In this document: one piece after another, positions 38,348 to 50,975 of the stretch
Layout of the letters: each line of letters opens with the position of its first letter
Position numbering within the stretch: the first letter of the stretch is position 1
Made by a program: the position numbers and the translations under genes
The notes under the pieces: generated by a model
Databases searched by the model: none
What the model saw: only the letters and a program-made list of their open reading frames with translations
What the model was told of the DNA's origin: nothing
Source: Euonymus europaeus
Lineage: Eukaryota; Streptophyta; Magnoliopsida; Celastrales; Celastraceae
DNA length: 64,000 bases
Assembly (NCBI GenBank): GCA_963580455.1
Contig: OY756970.1
Location: forward strand, 434,001 to 498,000
Direction: 5' to 3'

Positions 38348-40076
38348 TCAAGCTAAAAATCACCGAGTTCAGAACTCGGAGTCAACGGATATTCATAAAA
38401 CCGTTTACGTAAAGTAACCATATTTCGCGGCTAACTAGGTGAAACGAGACCTACTAGCCACGAGTTCTCAAATCGAAATCCGAAACGCCAGGATTGTAGA
38501 GCTCAAAAATTAGTGTGAAATCAAGCGAAAAACAACCGAATTCAGAACTCTGAGTCAACGGATATTCATAAAACCGTTTACGTAAAGAAACCATATTTCG
38601 CGGCTAACTAGGTGAAACGAGACCTACTAGCCACGAGTTCTGAAATGAAAATCCGAAATGCCAGGATTGTAGAGCTCGAAAAGTAGTGTGAAATCAAGCT
38701 AAAAATCACCGAATTCAGAACTCGGAGTCAACGGATATTAATAAACCGTTTACGTAAAGTTACCGCATTTCGCGGCTAACTAGGTGAAACGAGACCTACT
38801 AGCCACGTGTTCTGAAATCAAAATCCGAAACGCCAGGATTGTAGAGCTCAAAAAGTATTGTGAAATCAAGCTAAAAATCACGGAATTCAGAACTCGGAGT
38901 CAACGGATATTCATAAAACCGTTTACGTAAAGAAACTACATTTCGCGGCTAACTAGGTGAAACGAGACCTACTAGCCACGAGTTCTCAAATCAAAATCCG
39001 AAACTCCAGGATTGTAGAGCTCGAAAAGTAGTGTGAAATCAAGCTAAAAATCACGGAATTCAGAACTCGGAGTCAACGGATATTCATAAAACCGTTTACG
39101 TAAAGAAACCACATTACGCGGCTAACTAGGTGAAATGAGACCTACTAGCCACGAGTTCTGAAATCAAAATCCCAAATGCCAGAATTGTAGAGCTCGAAAA
39201 GTAGTGTGAAATCAAGCTAAAAATCACCGAATTCAGAACTCGGAGTCAACGGATATTCATAAAATCGTTTACGTAAAGAAACCACATTTCGCGCCTAACT
39301 AGGTGAAACGAGTCCTACTAGCCACGAGTTCTCAAATCAAAATCCGAAACTCCAGGATTGTAGAGCTCGAAAAGTAGTGTGAAATCAAGCTAAAAATCAC
39401 CGAATTCAGAACTCGGAGTGAACTGATATTCATAAAACCGTTTACGTAAAGAATCCACATTTCGCGGCTATCTAGGTGAAACGAGACCTACTAGCCACGA
39501 GTTCTGAAATCAAAATCCGAAATGCCAGGATTGTAGAACTCGAAAAGTAGTGTGAAATCAAGCTAAAAATCACCGAGTTCAGAACTCGGAGTCAACGGAT
39601 ATTCATAAAACCGTTTACGTAAAGAAACCACATTACGCGGCTAACTAGGTGAAACGAGACCTACTAGCCACGAGTTCTGAAATCAAAATCCGAAACTCCA
39701 GGATTGTAGAGCTCGAAAAGTAGTGTGAAATCAAGCTAAAAATCACCGAGTTCAGAACTCGGAGTCAACGGATATTCATAAAACCGTTTACGTAAAGAAA
39801 CCACATTACGCGGCTAACTAGGTGAAACGAGACCTACTAGCCACAAGTTCTGAAATCAAAATCCGAAATGCCAGAATTGTAGAGCTCGAAAAGTAGTGTG
39901 AAATCAAGCTAAAAATCACCGAATTCAGAACTCGGAGTCAACGGATATTCATAAAATCGTTTACGTAAAGAAACCACATTTCGCGCCTAACTAGGTGAAA
40001 CGAGACCTACTAGCCACGAGTTCTCAAATCAAAATCCGAAACTCCAGGATTGTAGAGCTCGAAAAGTAGTGTGAAA
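38348..40076 (+). repeat. 10-mer HOR unit, copy 3
   Basis: It resumes the full order: 'gcgaaaaacaacc' (38521), the 172-bp monomer (38694), 'gagtgaactgatattc' (39385) and the dyad pair (39558, 39731). The 'gtgaactg' marker lies 2939 bp after the one in copy 1 (17 x 173 - 2), as expected from 10- and 7-mer spacing with two 1-bp losses. The last monomer (39904) has 'cgcgcctaac/tctcaaatc' and departs from copy 1. Confidence 0.82.
38694..38865 (+). repeat. 172-bp monomer with 'ttaataaaccg' (third)
   Basis: Same deletion, 1210 bp after the second copy, because three monomers were lost between them. Confidence 0.9.
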
Positions 40077-42844
40077 TCAAGCTAAAAATCACTGAATTCA
40101 GAACTCGGAGTCGACGGATATTCATAAAACCGTTTACGTAAAGAATCCACATTCCGCGGCTATCTAGGTGAAACGAGACCTACTAGCCACGAGTTCTGAA
40201 ATCAAAATCCGAAATGCCAGGATTGTAGAACTCAAAAATTAGTGTGAAATCAAGCTAAAAATCACCGAATTCAGAACTCGGAGTCAACGGATATTGATAA
40301 AACCGTTTACGTAAAGAATCCACATTTCGCGGCTATCTATGTGAAACGAGACCTACTAGCCACGAGTTCTGAAATCAAAATCCGAAATGCCAGGATTGTA
40401 GAACTCGAAAATTAGTGTGAAATCAAGCTAAAAATCACGGAATTCAGAACTCGGAGTCAACGGATATTCATAAAACCGTTTACGTAAAGAAACCACATTA
40501 CGCGGCTAACTAGGTGAAACGAGACCTACTAGCCACAAGTTCAGAAATCAAAATCCGAAATGCCAGAATTGTAGAGCTCGAAAAGTAGTGTGAAATCAAG
40601 CTAAAAATCACCGAATTCAGAACTCGGAGTCAACGGATATTCATAAAATCGTTTACGTAAAGAAACCACATTTCGCGCCTAACTAGGTGAAACGAGACCT
40701 ACTAGCCACGAGTTCTCAAATCAAAATCCGAAACTCCAGGATTGTAGAGCTCGAAAAGTAGTGTGAAATCAAGCTAAAAATCACGGAATTCAGAACTCGG
40801 AGTCAACGGATATTCATAAAACCGTTTACGTAAAGAATCCACATTTCGCGGCTATCTATGTGAAACGAGACCTACTAGCCACGAGTTCTGAAATCAAAAT
40901 CCGAAATTCCAGGATTGTAGAACTCGAAAATTAGTGTGAAATCAAGCTAAAAATCACCGAATTCGGAACTCGGAGTCAACGGATATTCATAAAACCGTTT
41001 ACGTAAAGAAACCACATTACGCGGCTAACTAGGTGAAACGAGACCTACTAGCCACAAGTTCTGAAATCAAAATCCGAAATGCCAGAATTGTAGAGCTCGA
41101 AAAGTAGTGTGAAATCAAGCTAAAAATCACCGAATTCAGAACTCGGAGTCAACGGATATTCATAAAATCGTTTACGTAAAGAAACCACATTTCGCGCCTA
41201 ACTAGGTGAAACGAGACCTACTAGCCACGAGTTCTGAAATTAAAATCCGAAATGCCAGAATTGTAGATCTCTAAAAGTAGTGTGAAATCAAGCTAAAAAT
41301 CACCGAATTCAGAACTCGGAGTCAACGGATATTCATAAAATCGTTTACGTAAAGAAACCACATTTCGCGCCTAACTAGGTGAAACGAGTCCTACTAGCCA
41401 CGAGTTCTCAAATCAAAATCCGAAACTCCAGGATTGTAGAGCTCGAAAAGTAGTGTGAAATCAAGCTAAAAATCACGGAATTCAGAACTCGGAGTCAACG
41501 GATATTCATAAAACCGTTCACGTAAAGAAACCACATTTCGCGCCTAACTAGGTGAAACGAGACCTACTAGCCACGAGTTCTGAAATCAAAATCCGAAATG
41601 CCAGAATTGTAGATCTCGAAAAGTAGTGTGAAATCAAGCTAAAAATCACCGAATTCAGAACTCGGAGTCAACGGATATTCATAAAATCGTTTACGTAAAG
41701 AAACCACATTTCGCGCCTAACTAGGTGAAACGAGACCTACCTGCCACGAGTTCTCAAATCAAAATCCGAAACTCCAGGATTGTAGAGCTCGAAAAGTAGT
41801 GTGAAATCAAGCTAAAAATCACCGAATTCAGAACTCGGAGTCAACAGATATTCATAAAACCGTTTACGTAAAGAATCCACATTTCGCGGCTATCTAGGTG
41901 AAACGAGACCTACTAGCCACGAGTTCTGAAATCAAAATCCGAAATGCTAGGATTGTAGAACTCAAAAAGTAGTGTGAAGTCAATCTAAAAATCACCGAGT
42001 TCAGAACTCGGAGTCAACGGATATTCATAAAACCGTTTACGTAAAGAAACCACATTACGCGGCTAACTAGGTGAAACGAGACCTACTAGCCACGAGTTCT
42101 GAAATCAAAATCCGAAACTCCATGATTGTAGAGCTCGAAAAGTAGTGTGAAATCAAGCTAAAAATCACCGAGTTCAGAACTCGGAGTCAACGGATATTCA
42201 TAAAACCGTTTACGTAAAGAAACCACATTACGCGGCTAACTAGGTGAAACGAGACCTACTAGCCACAAGTTCTGAAATCAAAATCCGAAATGCCAGAATT
42301 GTAGAGCTCGAAAAGTAGTGTGAAATCAAGCTAAAAATCACCGAATTCAGAACTCGGAGTCAACGGATATTCATAAAATCGTTTACGTAAAGAAACCACA
42401 TTTCGCGCCTAACTAGGTGAAACGAGACCTACTAGCCACGAGTTCTCAAATCAAAATCCGAAACTCCAGGATTGTAGAGCTCGAAAAGTAGTGTGAAATC
42501 AAGCTAAAAATCACGGAATTCAGAACTCGGAGTCAACGGATATTCATAAAACCGTTTACGTAAAGAATCCACATTTCGCGGCTATCTATGTGAAACGAGA
42601 CCTACTAGCCACGAGTTCTGAAATTAAAATCCGAAATGCAAGGATTGTAGAACTCGAAAATTAGTGTGAAATCAAGCTAAAAATCACCGAATTCAGAACT
42701 CGGAGTCAACGGATATTCATAAAACCGTTTACGTAAAGAAACCACATTACGCGGCTAACTAGGTGAAACGAGACCTACTAGCCACAAGTTCTGAAATCAA
42801 AATCCGAAATGCCAGAATTGTAGAGCTCGAAAAGTAGTGTGAAA
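40077..42844 (+). repeat. Mixed domain-4 monomers without a strict unit
   Basis: Sixteen full-length monomers alternate between 'gaatccacatttcg/ggctatctatgtg/gtagaactcg', 'cattacgcgg/agccacaag/gccagaattg' and 'cgcgcctaac/tctcaaatc/aaactccagg' types, a loose three-monomer rhythm. A dyad pair lies at 41995/42168. The rare 'aagttcagaaatc' at 40537 recurs at 47111, 38 monomers away, and 'gtagatctctaaaag' at 41263 recurs at 44550 and 47491 (19 and 17 monomers). These are dispersed copies, not a tandem HOR. Confidence 0.78.
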
Positions 42845-43709
42845 TCAAGCTAAAAATCACCGAATTCAGAACTCGGAGTCAACGGATATTCATAAAATCG
42901 TTTACGTAAAGAAACCACAATTCGCGCCTAACTAGGTGAAACGAGACCTACTAGCCACGAGTTCTCAAATCAAAATCCGAAACTCCAGGATTGTAGAGCT
43001 CGAAAAGTAGTGTGAAATCAAGCTAAAAATCACGGAATTCAGAACTCGGAGTCAACGGATATTCATAAAACCGTTTACGTAAAGAATCCACATTTCGCGG
43101 CTATCTAGGTGAAACGAGACCTACTAGCCACGAGTTCTGAAATCAAAATCCGAAATGCCAGGATTGTAGAACTCGAAAAGTAGTGTGAAATCAAGCTAAA
43201 AATCACCGAATTCAGAACTCGTAGTCAACGAATATTCATAAAATCGTTTACGTAAAGAAACCACATTTCGCGCCTAACTAGCTGAAACGAGACCTACTAG
43301 CCACGAGTTCTCAAATCAAAATCCGAAACTCCAGGATTGTAGAGCTCGAAAAGTAGTGTGAAATCAAGCTAAAAATCACGGAATTCAGAACTCGGAGTCA
43401 ACGGATATTCATAAAACCGTTTACGTAAAGAATCCACATTTCGCGGCTATCTAGGTGAAACGAGACCTACTAGCTACGAGTTCTGAAATCAAAATCCGAA
43501 ATTCCAGGATTGTAGAACTCGAAAAGTAGTGTGAAATCAAGCTAAAAATCACCGAATTCAGAACTCGGAGTCAACGGATATTCATAAAACCGTTTACGTA
43601 AAGAAAACACATTACGCGGCTAACTAGGTGAAATGAGACCTACTAGCCACGAGTTCTGAAATCAAAATCCGAAATGCCAGAATTGTAGAGCTCGAAAAGT
43701 AGTGTGAAA
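42845..43709 (+). repeat. 5-mer repeat (865 bp) of domain 4, copy 1
   Basis: Five monomers with the markers 'ccacaattcgcg' (42916), 'ctcgtagtcaacgaatattc' (43221), 'taactagctgaaac', 'ctagctacgag' and 'aaaacacattacg'. All recur 865 bp downstream. Confidence 0.87.
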
Positions 43710-44574
43710 TCAAGCTAAAAATCACCGAATTCAGAACTCGGAGTCAACGGATATTCATAAAATCGTTTACGTAAAGAAACCACAATTCGCGCCTAACTAG
43801 GTGAAACGAGACCTACTAGCCACGAGTTCTCAAATCAAAATCCGAAACTCCAGGATTGTAGAGCTCGAAAAGTAGTGTGAAATCAAGCTAAAAATCACGG
43901 AATTCAGAACTCGGAGTCAACGGATATTCATAAAACCGTTTACGTAAAGAATCCACATTTCGCGGCTATCTAGGTGAAACGAGACCTACTAGCCACGAGT
44001 TCTGAAATCAAAATCCGAAATGCCAGGATTGTAGAACTCGAAAAGTAGTGTGAAATCAAGCTAAAAATCACCGAATTCAGAACTCGTAGTCAACGAATAT
44101 TCATAAAATCGTTTACGTAAAGAAACCACATTTCGCGCCTAACTAGCTGAAACGAGACCTACTAGCCACGAGTTCTCAAATCAAAATCCGAAACTCCAGG
44201 ATTGTAGAGCTCGAAAAGTAGTGTGAAATCAAGCTAAAAATCACGGAATTCAGAACTCGGAGTCAACGGATATTCATAAAACCGTTTACGTAAAGAATCC
44301 ACATTTCGCGGCTATCTAGGTGAAACGAGACCTACTAGCTACGAGTTCTGAAATCAAAATCCGAAATTCCAGGATTGTAGAACTCGAAAAGTAGTGTGAA
44401 ATCAAGCTAAAAATCACCGAATTCAGAACTCGGAGTCAACGGATATTCATAAAACCGTTTACGTAAAGAAAACACATTACGCGGCTAACTAGGTGAAATG
44501 AGACCTACTAGCCACGAGTTCTGAAATCAAAATCCGAAATGCCAGAATTGTAGATCTCTAAAAGTAGTGTGAAA
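43710..44574 (+). repeat. 5-mer repeat (865 bp) of domain 4, copy 2
   Basis: It has the same five monomers as the previous unit. The last monomer ends 'gtagatctctaaaag' instead of 'gtagagctcgaaaag', matching monomers at 41263 and 47491, so the right edge is a recombination point. Confidence 0.86.
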
Positions 44575-47500
44575 TCAAGCTAAAAATCACCGAATTCAGA
44601 ACTCGGAGTCAACGGATATTCATAAAATCGTTTACGTAAAGAAACCACATTTCGCACCTAACTAGGTGAAACGAGACCTATTTGCCACGAGTTCTCAAAT
44701 CAAAATCCGAAGCTCCAGGATTGTAGAGCTCGAAAAGTAGTGTGAAATCAAGCTAAAAATCACGGAATTTAGAACTCGGAGTCAACAGATATTCATAAAA
44801 CCGTTTACGTAAAGAAACCACATTTCGCGCCTAACTAGGTGAAACGAGACCTACTAGCCACGAGTTCTCAAATCAAAATCCGAAACTCCAGGATTGTAGA
44901 GCTCGAAAAGTAGTGTGAAATCAAGCTAAAAATCACGGAATTCAGAACTCGGAGTCAACGGATATTCATAAAACCGTTTACGTAAAGAAACCACATTACG
45001 CGGCTAACTAGGTGAAATGAGACCTACTAGCCACGAGTTCTGAAATCAAAATCCAAAATGCCAGAATTATAGAGCTCGAAAAGTAGTGTGAAATCAAGCT
45101 AAAAATCACCGAATTCAGAACTCGGAGTGAACTGATATTCATAAAACCGTTTACGTAAAGAATCCACATTTCGCGGCTATCTAGGTGAAACGAGACCTAC
45201 TAGCCACGAGTTCTGAAATCAAAATCCGAAATGCCAGGATTGTAGAACTCGAAAAGTAGTGTGAAGTCAAGCTAAAAATCACCGAGTTCAGAACTCGGAG
45301 TCAACGGATATTCATAAAACCGTTTACGTAAAGAAACCACATTACGCGGCTAACTAGGTGAAACGAGACCTACTAGCCACGAGTTCTGAAATCAAAATCC
45401 GAAACTCCAGGATTGTAGAGCTCGAAAAGTAGTGTGAAATCAAGCTAAAAATCACCGAGTTCAGAACTCGGAGTCAACGGATATTCATAAAACCGTTTAC
45501 GTAAAGAAACCACATTACGAGGCTAACTAGGTGAAACGAGACCTACTAGCCACAAGTTCTGAAATCAAAATCCGAAATGCCAGAATTGTAGAGCTCGAAA
45601 AGTAGTGTGAAATCAAGCTAAAAATCACCGAATTCAGAACTCGGAGTCAACGGATATTCATAAAATCGTTTACGTAAACAAACCACATTTCGCGCCTAAC
45701 TAGGTGAAACGAGACCTACTAGCCACGAGTTCTCAAATCAAAATCCGAAACTCCAAGATTGTAGAGCTCGAAAAGTAGTGTGAAATCAAGCTAAAAATCA
45801 CGGAATTCAGAACTCGGAGTCAACGGATATTCATAAAATCGTTTACGTAAAGAATCCACATTTCGCGGCTATCTAGGTGAAATGAGACCTACTAGCCACG
45901 AGTTCTGAAATCAAAATCCGAAATGCCAGGATTGTAGAACTCGAAAAGTAGTGTGAAATCAAGCTAAAAATCACCGAATTCAGAACTCGTAGTCAACGAA
46001 TATTCATAAAATCGTTTACGTAAAGAAACCAAATTTCGCGCCTAACTAGGTGAAACGAGACCTACTATCCACGAGTTCTCAAATCAAAATCCGAAACTCC
46101 AGGATTGTTGAGCTCGAAAAGTAGTGTGAAATCAAGCTAAAAATCACGGAATTCAGAACTCGGAGTCAACGGATATTCATAAAACCGTTTACGTAAAGAA
46201 ACCACATTACGCGGCTAACTAGGTGAAACGAGACCTACTAGCCACGAGTTCTGAAATCAAAATCCGAAATGCCAGGATTGTAGAACTCGAAAAGTAGTGT
46301 GAAGTCAAGCTAAAAATCACCGAGTTCAGAACTCGGAGTCAACGGATATTCATAAAACCGTTTACGTAAAGAAACCACATTACGCGGCTAACTAGGTGAA
46401 ACGAGACCTACTAGCCACGAGTTCTGAAATCAAAATCCGAAACTCCAGGATTGTAGAGCTCGAAAAGTAGTGTGAAATCAAGCTAAAAATCACCGAGTTC
46501 AGAACTCGGAGTCAACGGATATTCATAAAACCGTTTACGTAAAGAAACCACATTACGAGGCTAACTAGGTGAAACGAGACCTACTAGCCACAAGTTCTGA
46601 AATCAAAATCCGAAATGCCAGAATTGTAGAGCTCGAAAAGTAGTGTGAAATCAAGCTAAAAATCACCGAATTCAGAACTCGGAGTCAACGGATATTCATA
46701 AAATCGTTTACGTAAACAAACCACATTTCGCGCCTAACTAGGTGAAACGAGACCTACTAGCCACGAGTTCTGAAATCAAAATCCGAAATGCCAGAATTGT
46801 AGAGCTCGAAAAGTAGTGTGAAATCAAGCTAAAAATCACCGAATTCAGAACTCGGAGTCAACGGATATTCATAAAACCGTTTACGTAAAGAATCCACATT
46901 TCGCGGCTATCTATGTGAAACGAGACCTACTAGCCACGAGTTCTGAAATCAAAATCCGAAATGCCAGGATTGTAGAACTCGAAAATTAGTGTGAAATCAA
47001 GCTAAAAATCACGGAATTCAGAACTCGGAGTCAACGGATATTCATAAAACCGTTTACGTAAAGAAACCACATTACGCGGCTAACTAGGTGAAACGAGACC
47101 TACTAGCCACAAGTTCAGAAATCAAAATCCGAAATGCCAGAATTGTAGAGCTCGAAAAGTAGTGTGAAATCAAGCTAAAAATCACGGAATTCAGAACTCG
47201 GAGTCAACGGATATTCATAAAACCGTTTACGTAAAGAATCCACATTTCGCGGCTATCTAGGTGAAACGAGACCTACTAGCTATGAGTTCTGAAATCAAAA
47301 TCCGAAATGCCAAGATTGTAGAACTCGAAAAGTAGTGTGAAATCAAGCTAAAAATCACCGAATTCAGAACTCGGAGTCAACGGATATTCATAAAACCGTT
47401 TACGTAAAGAAAACACATTACGCGGCTAACTAGGTGAAATGAGACCTACTAGCCACGAGTTCTGAAATCAAAATCCGAAATGCCAGAATTGTAGATCTCT

Positions 47501-48207
47501 AAAAGTAGTGTGAAATCAAGCTAAAAATCACCGAATTCAGAACTCGGAGTCAACGGATATTCATAAAATCGTTTACGTAAAGAAACCACATTTCGCGCCT
47601 AACTAGGTGAAACGAGACCTACTTGCCACGAGTTCTCAAATCAAAATCCGAAACTCCAGGATTGTAGAGCTCGAAAAGTAGTGTGAAATGAAGCTAAAAA
47701 TCACGGAATTTAGAACTCGGAGTCAACAGATATTCATAAAACCGTTTACGTAAAGAAACCACATTTCGCGCCAAACTAGGTGAAACGAGACCTACTAGCC
47801 ACGAGTTCTCAAATCAAAATCCGAAACTCCAGGATTGTAGAGCTCGAAAAGTAGTGTGAAATCAAGCTAAAAATCACGGAATTCAGAACTCGGAGTCAAC
47901 GGATATTCATAAAACCGTTTACGTAAAGAAACCACATTACGCGGCTAACTAGGTGAAACGAGACCTACTAGCCACGAGTTCTGAAATCAAAATCCAAAAT
48001 GCCAGACTTGTAGAGCTCGAAAAGTAGTGTGAAATCAAGCTAAAAATCACCGAATTCAGAACTCGGAGTCAACGGATATTCATAAAACCGTTTACGTAAA
48101 GAAACCACATTTCGCGGCTAACTAGGTGAAACGAGACCTACTAGCCACGAGTTCTGAAATCAAAATCCGAAATGCCAGGATTGTAGAGCTCGAAAAGTAG
48201 TGTGAAA
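44575..48207 (+). repeat. Domain-4 monomers with a partial 6-mer duplication
   Basis: Twenty-one full-length monomers. A segment beginning 'gtgaagtcaagc' at 45267 and again at 46305 (offset 1038 bp) repeats the dyad pair, 'cattacgagg' (45513 and 46551) and 'gtaaacaaaccac'. The copies part company inside the third shared monomer, where 'tctcaaatc/aactcc' faces 'tctgaaatc/aatgcc'. A single 'ctcgtagtcaacgaatattc' monomer near 45989 is related to the 43.2-44.1 kb 5-mer, eleven monomers beyond its second copy. Confidence 0.78.
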
Positions 48208-50975
48208 TCAAGCTAAAAATCACCGAATTCAGAACTCGGAGTCAACGGATATTCATAAAACCGTTTACGTAAAGTAACCACATTTCGCGCCTAACTAGGT
48301 GAAACGAGACCCACTAGCCACGAGTTCTGAAATTAAAATCCGAAATGCCAGGATTTTAGAGCTCGAAAAGTTGTGTGAAATCAAGATAAAAATCACCGAA
48401 TTCAGAACTCGGAGTCAACGGATATTCATAAAACCGTTTACGTAAAGAAACCACATTACGCGGCTAACTAGGTGAAACGAGACCTACAAGGCACGAGTTC
48501 TGAAATCAAAATCCGAAATGCCAGAATTGTAGAGCTCGAAAAGTAGTGTGAAATCAAGCTAAAAATCACCGAATTCAGAACTCGGAGTCAACGGATATTC
48601 ATAAAATCGTTTACGAAAAGAAACCACATTTCGCGCCTAACTAGGTGAAACGAGACCTACTAGCCACGAGTTCTCAAATCAAAATCCGAAACTCCAGGAT
48701 TGTAGAGCTCGAAAAATAGTGTGAAATCAAGCTAAAAATCACGGAATTCAGAACTCGGAGTCAACGGATATTCATAAAACCGTTTACGTAAAGAATCCAC
48801 ATTTTGCGGCTATCTAGGTGAAACGAGACCTACTAGCCACGAGTTCTGAAATCAAAATCCGAAATGCCAGGATTGTAGAACTCGAAAAGTAGTGTGAAAT
48901 CAAGCTAAAAATCACCGAATTCAGAACTCGTAGTCAATGGATATTCATAAAATCGTTTACGTAAAGAAACCACATTTCGCGCCTAACTAGGTGAAACGAG
49001 ACCTACTAGCCACGAGTTCTGAAATCAAAATCCGAAATGCCAGGATTGTAGAGCTCGAAAAGTAGTGTGAAATCAAGCTAAAAATCACCGAATTCAGAAC
49101 TCGGAGTCAACGGATATTCATAAAACCGTTTACGTAAAGTAACCACATTTCGCGCCTAACTAGGTGAAACGAGACCCACTAGCCACGAGTTCTGAAATTA
49201 AAATCCGAAATGCCAGGATTTTAGAGCTCGAAAAGTTGTGTGAAATCAAGATAAAAATCACCGAATTCAGAACTCGGAGTCAACGGATATTCATAAAACC
49301 GTTTACGTAAAGAAACCACATTACGCGGCTAACTAGGTGAAACGAGACCTACAAGGCACGAGTTCTGAAATCAAAATCCGAAATGCCAGAATTGTAGAGC
49401 TCGAAAAGTAGTGTGAAATCAAGCTAAAAATCACGGAATTCAGAACTCGGAGTCAACGGATATTCATAAAACCGTTTACGTAAAGAAACCACATTACGCG
49501 GCTAACTAGGTGAAACGAGACCTACTAGCCACGAGTTCTGAAATCAAAATTCAAAATGCCAGAATTGTAGAGCTCGAAAAGTAGTGTGAAATCAAGCTAA
49601 AAATCACCGAATTCAGAACTCGGAGTCAACGGATATTCATAAAATCGTTTACGTAAAGAAACCACATTTCGCGCCATAGTAGGTGAAACGAGTCCTACTA
49701 GCCACGAGTTCTCAAATCAAAATCCGAAACTCCAGGATTGTAGAGCTCGAAAAGTAGTGTGAAATCAAGCTAAAAATCACCGAATTCAGAACTCGGAGTG
49801 AACTGATATTCATAAAACCGTTTACGTAAAGAATCTACATTTCGCGGCTATCTAGGTGAAACGAGACCTACTAGCCACGAGTTCTGAAATCAAAATCCGA
49901 AATTCCAGGATTGTAGAACTCGAAAAGTAGTGTGAAATCAAGCTAAAAATCACTGAGTTCAGAACTCGGAGTCAACGGATATTCATAAAATCGTTTACGT
50001 AAATAAACCACATTTCGCGGCTGACTAGGTGAAACGAGACCTACTAGACACGAGTTCTGAAATCAAAATTCGAAACTCCATGATTGTAGAGCTCGAAAAG
50101 TAGTTTGAAATCAAGCTAAAAATCACCGAATTCAGAACTCGGAGTCAACGGATATTCATAAAATCGTTTACGTAAAGAAACCACATTTCGCGCCTAACTA
50201 GGTGAAACGAGACCTACTAGCCACGAGTTCTGAAATCAAAATCCAAAATGCCAGGATTGTAGAGCTCGAAAAGTAGTGTGAAATCAAGCTAAAAATCACC
50301 GAATTCAGAACTCGGAGTCAACGGATATTCATAAAACCGTTTACGTAAAGAAACCACATTACGCGGCTAACTAGGTGAAACGAGACCAACTAGCGACAAG
50401 TTCTGAAATCAAAATCCGAAATGCCAGAATTGTAGAGCTCGAAAAGTAGTGTGAAATCAAGCTAAAAATCACCGAATTCAGAACTCGGAGTCAACGGATA
50501 TTCATAAAACCGTTTACGTAAAGAAACCACATTACGCGGCTAACTAGGTGAAACGAGACCTACTAGCCACGAGTTCTGAAATCAAAATCCGAAATGCCAG
50601 GATTGTAGAACTCGAAAAGTAGTGTGAAATCAAGCTAAAAATCACCGAGTTCAGAACTCGGAGTCAACGGATATTCATAAAACCGTTTACGTAAAGAAAC
50701 CACATTACGCGGCTAACTAGGTGAAACGAGACCAACTAGCCACAAGTTCTGAAATCAAAATCCGAAATGCCAGAATTGTAGAGCTCGAAAAGTAGTGTGA
50801 AATCAAGCTAAAAATCACCGAGTTCAGAACTCGGAGTCAACGGATATTCATAAAACCGTTTACGTAAAGAAACCACATTACGCGGCTAACTAGGTGAAAC
50901 GAGACCTACTAGCCACGAGTTCTCAAATCAAAATTCGAAACTCCATGATTGTAGAGCTCGAAAAGTAGTTTGAAA
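48208..50975 (+). repeat. Domain-4 to domain-5 transition monomers
   Basis: Two monomers at 48208-48553 ('aaagtaacc', 'gacccactagcc', 'ggattttagagc', 'aagttgtgtg', 'acaaggcacgag') recur at 49073-49418, offset 865 bp. Near 49676 a monomer has 'gcgccatagtaggtg', several substitutions together without a length change. The last 'gtgaactgatattc' (49798) and the last dyad pair (50645/50818) lie here. Several types of the following 14-mer ('gaccaactag', 'ccatgattg', 'tagtttgaaatc') already appear between 50.0 and 50.97 kb. Confidence 0.75.

Larger units (their letters stand above)
36634..50834. other. Perfect 17-bp dyad 'ccgagttcagaactcgg', 14 copies in 7 adjacent pairs
   Basis: Monomer positions 16-32 normally read 'ccgaattcagaactcgg', an imperfect palindrome with one mismatched pair. 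In 14 monomers an a-to-g change makes it perfect: two 8-bp arms around a central a. Starts: 36634/36807, 38190/38363, 39573/39746, 41995/42168, 45282/45455, 46320/46493 and 50645/50818. They always occur in two consecutive monomers, and only in domain 4. A fifteenth (49952) reads 'ctgagttc' and is imperfect. The change also removes the GAATTC site. Common descent by HOR copying explains the pairing; whether a protein binds the site is unknown. Confidence 0.85.
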
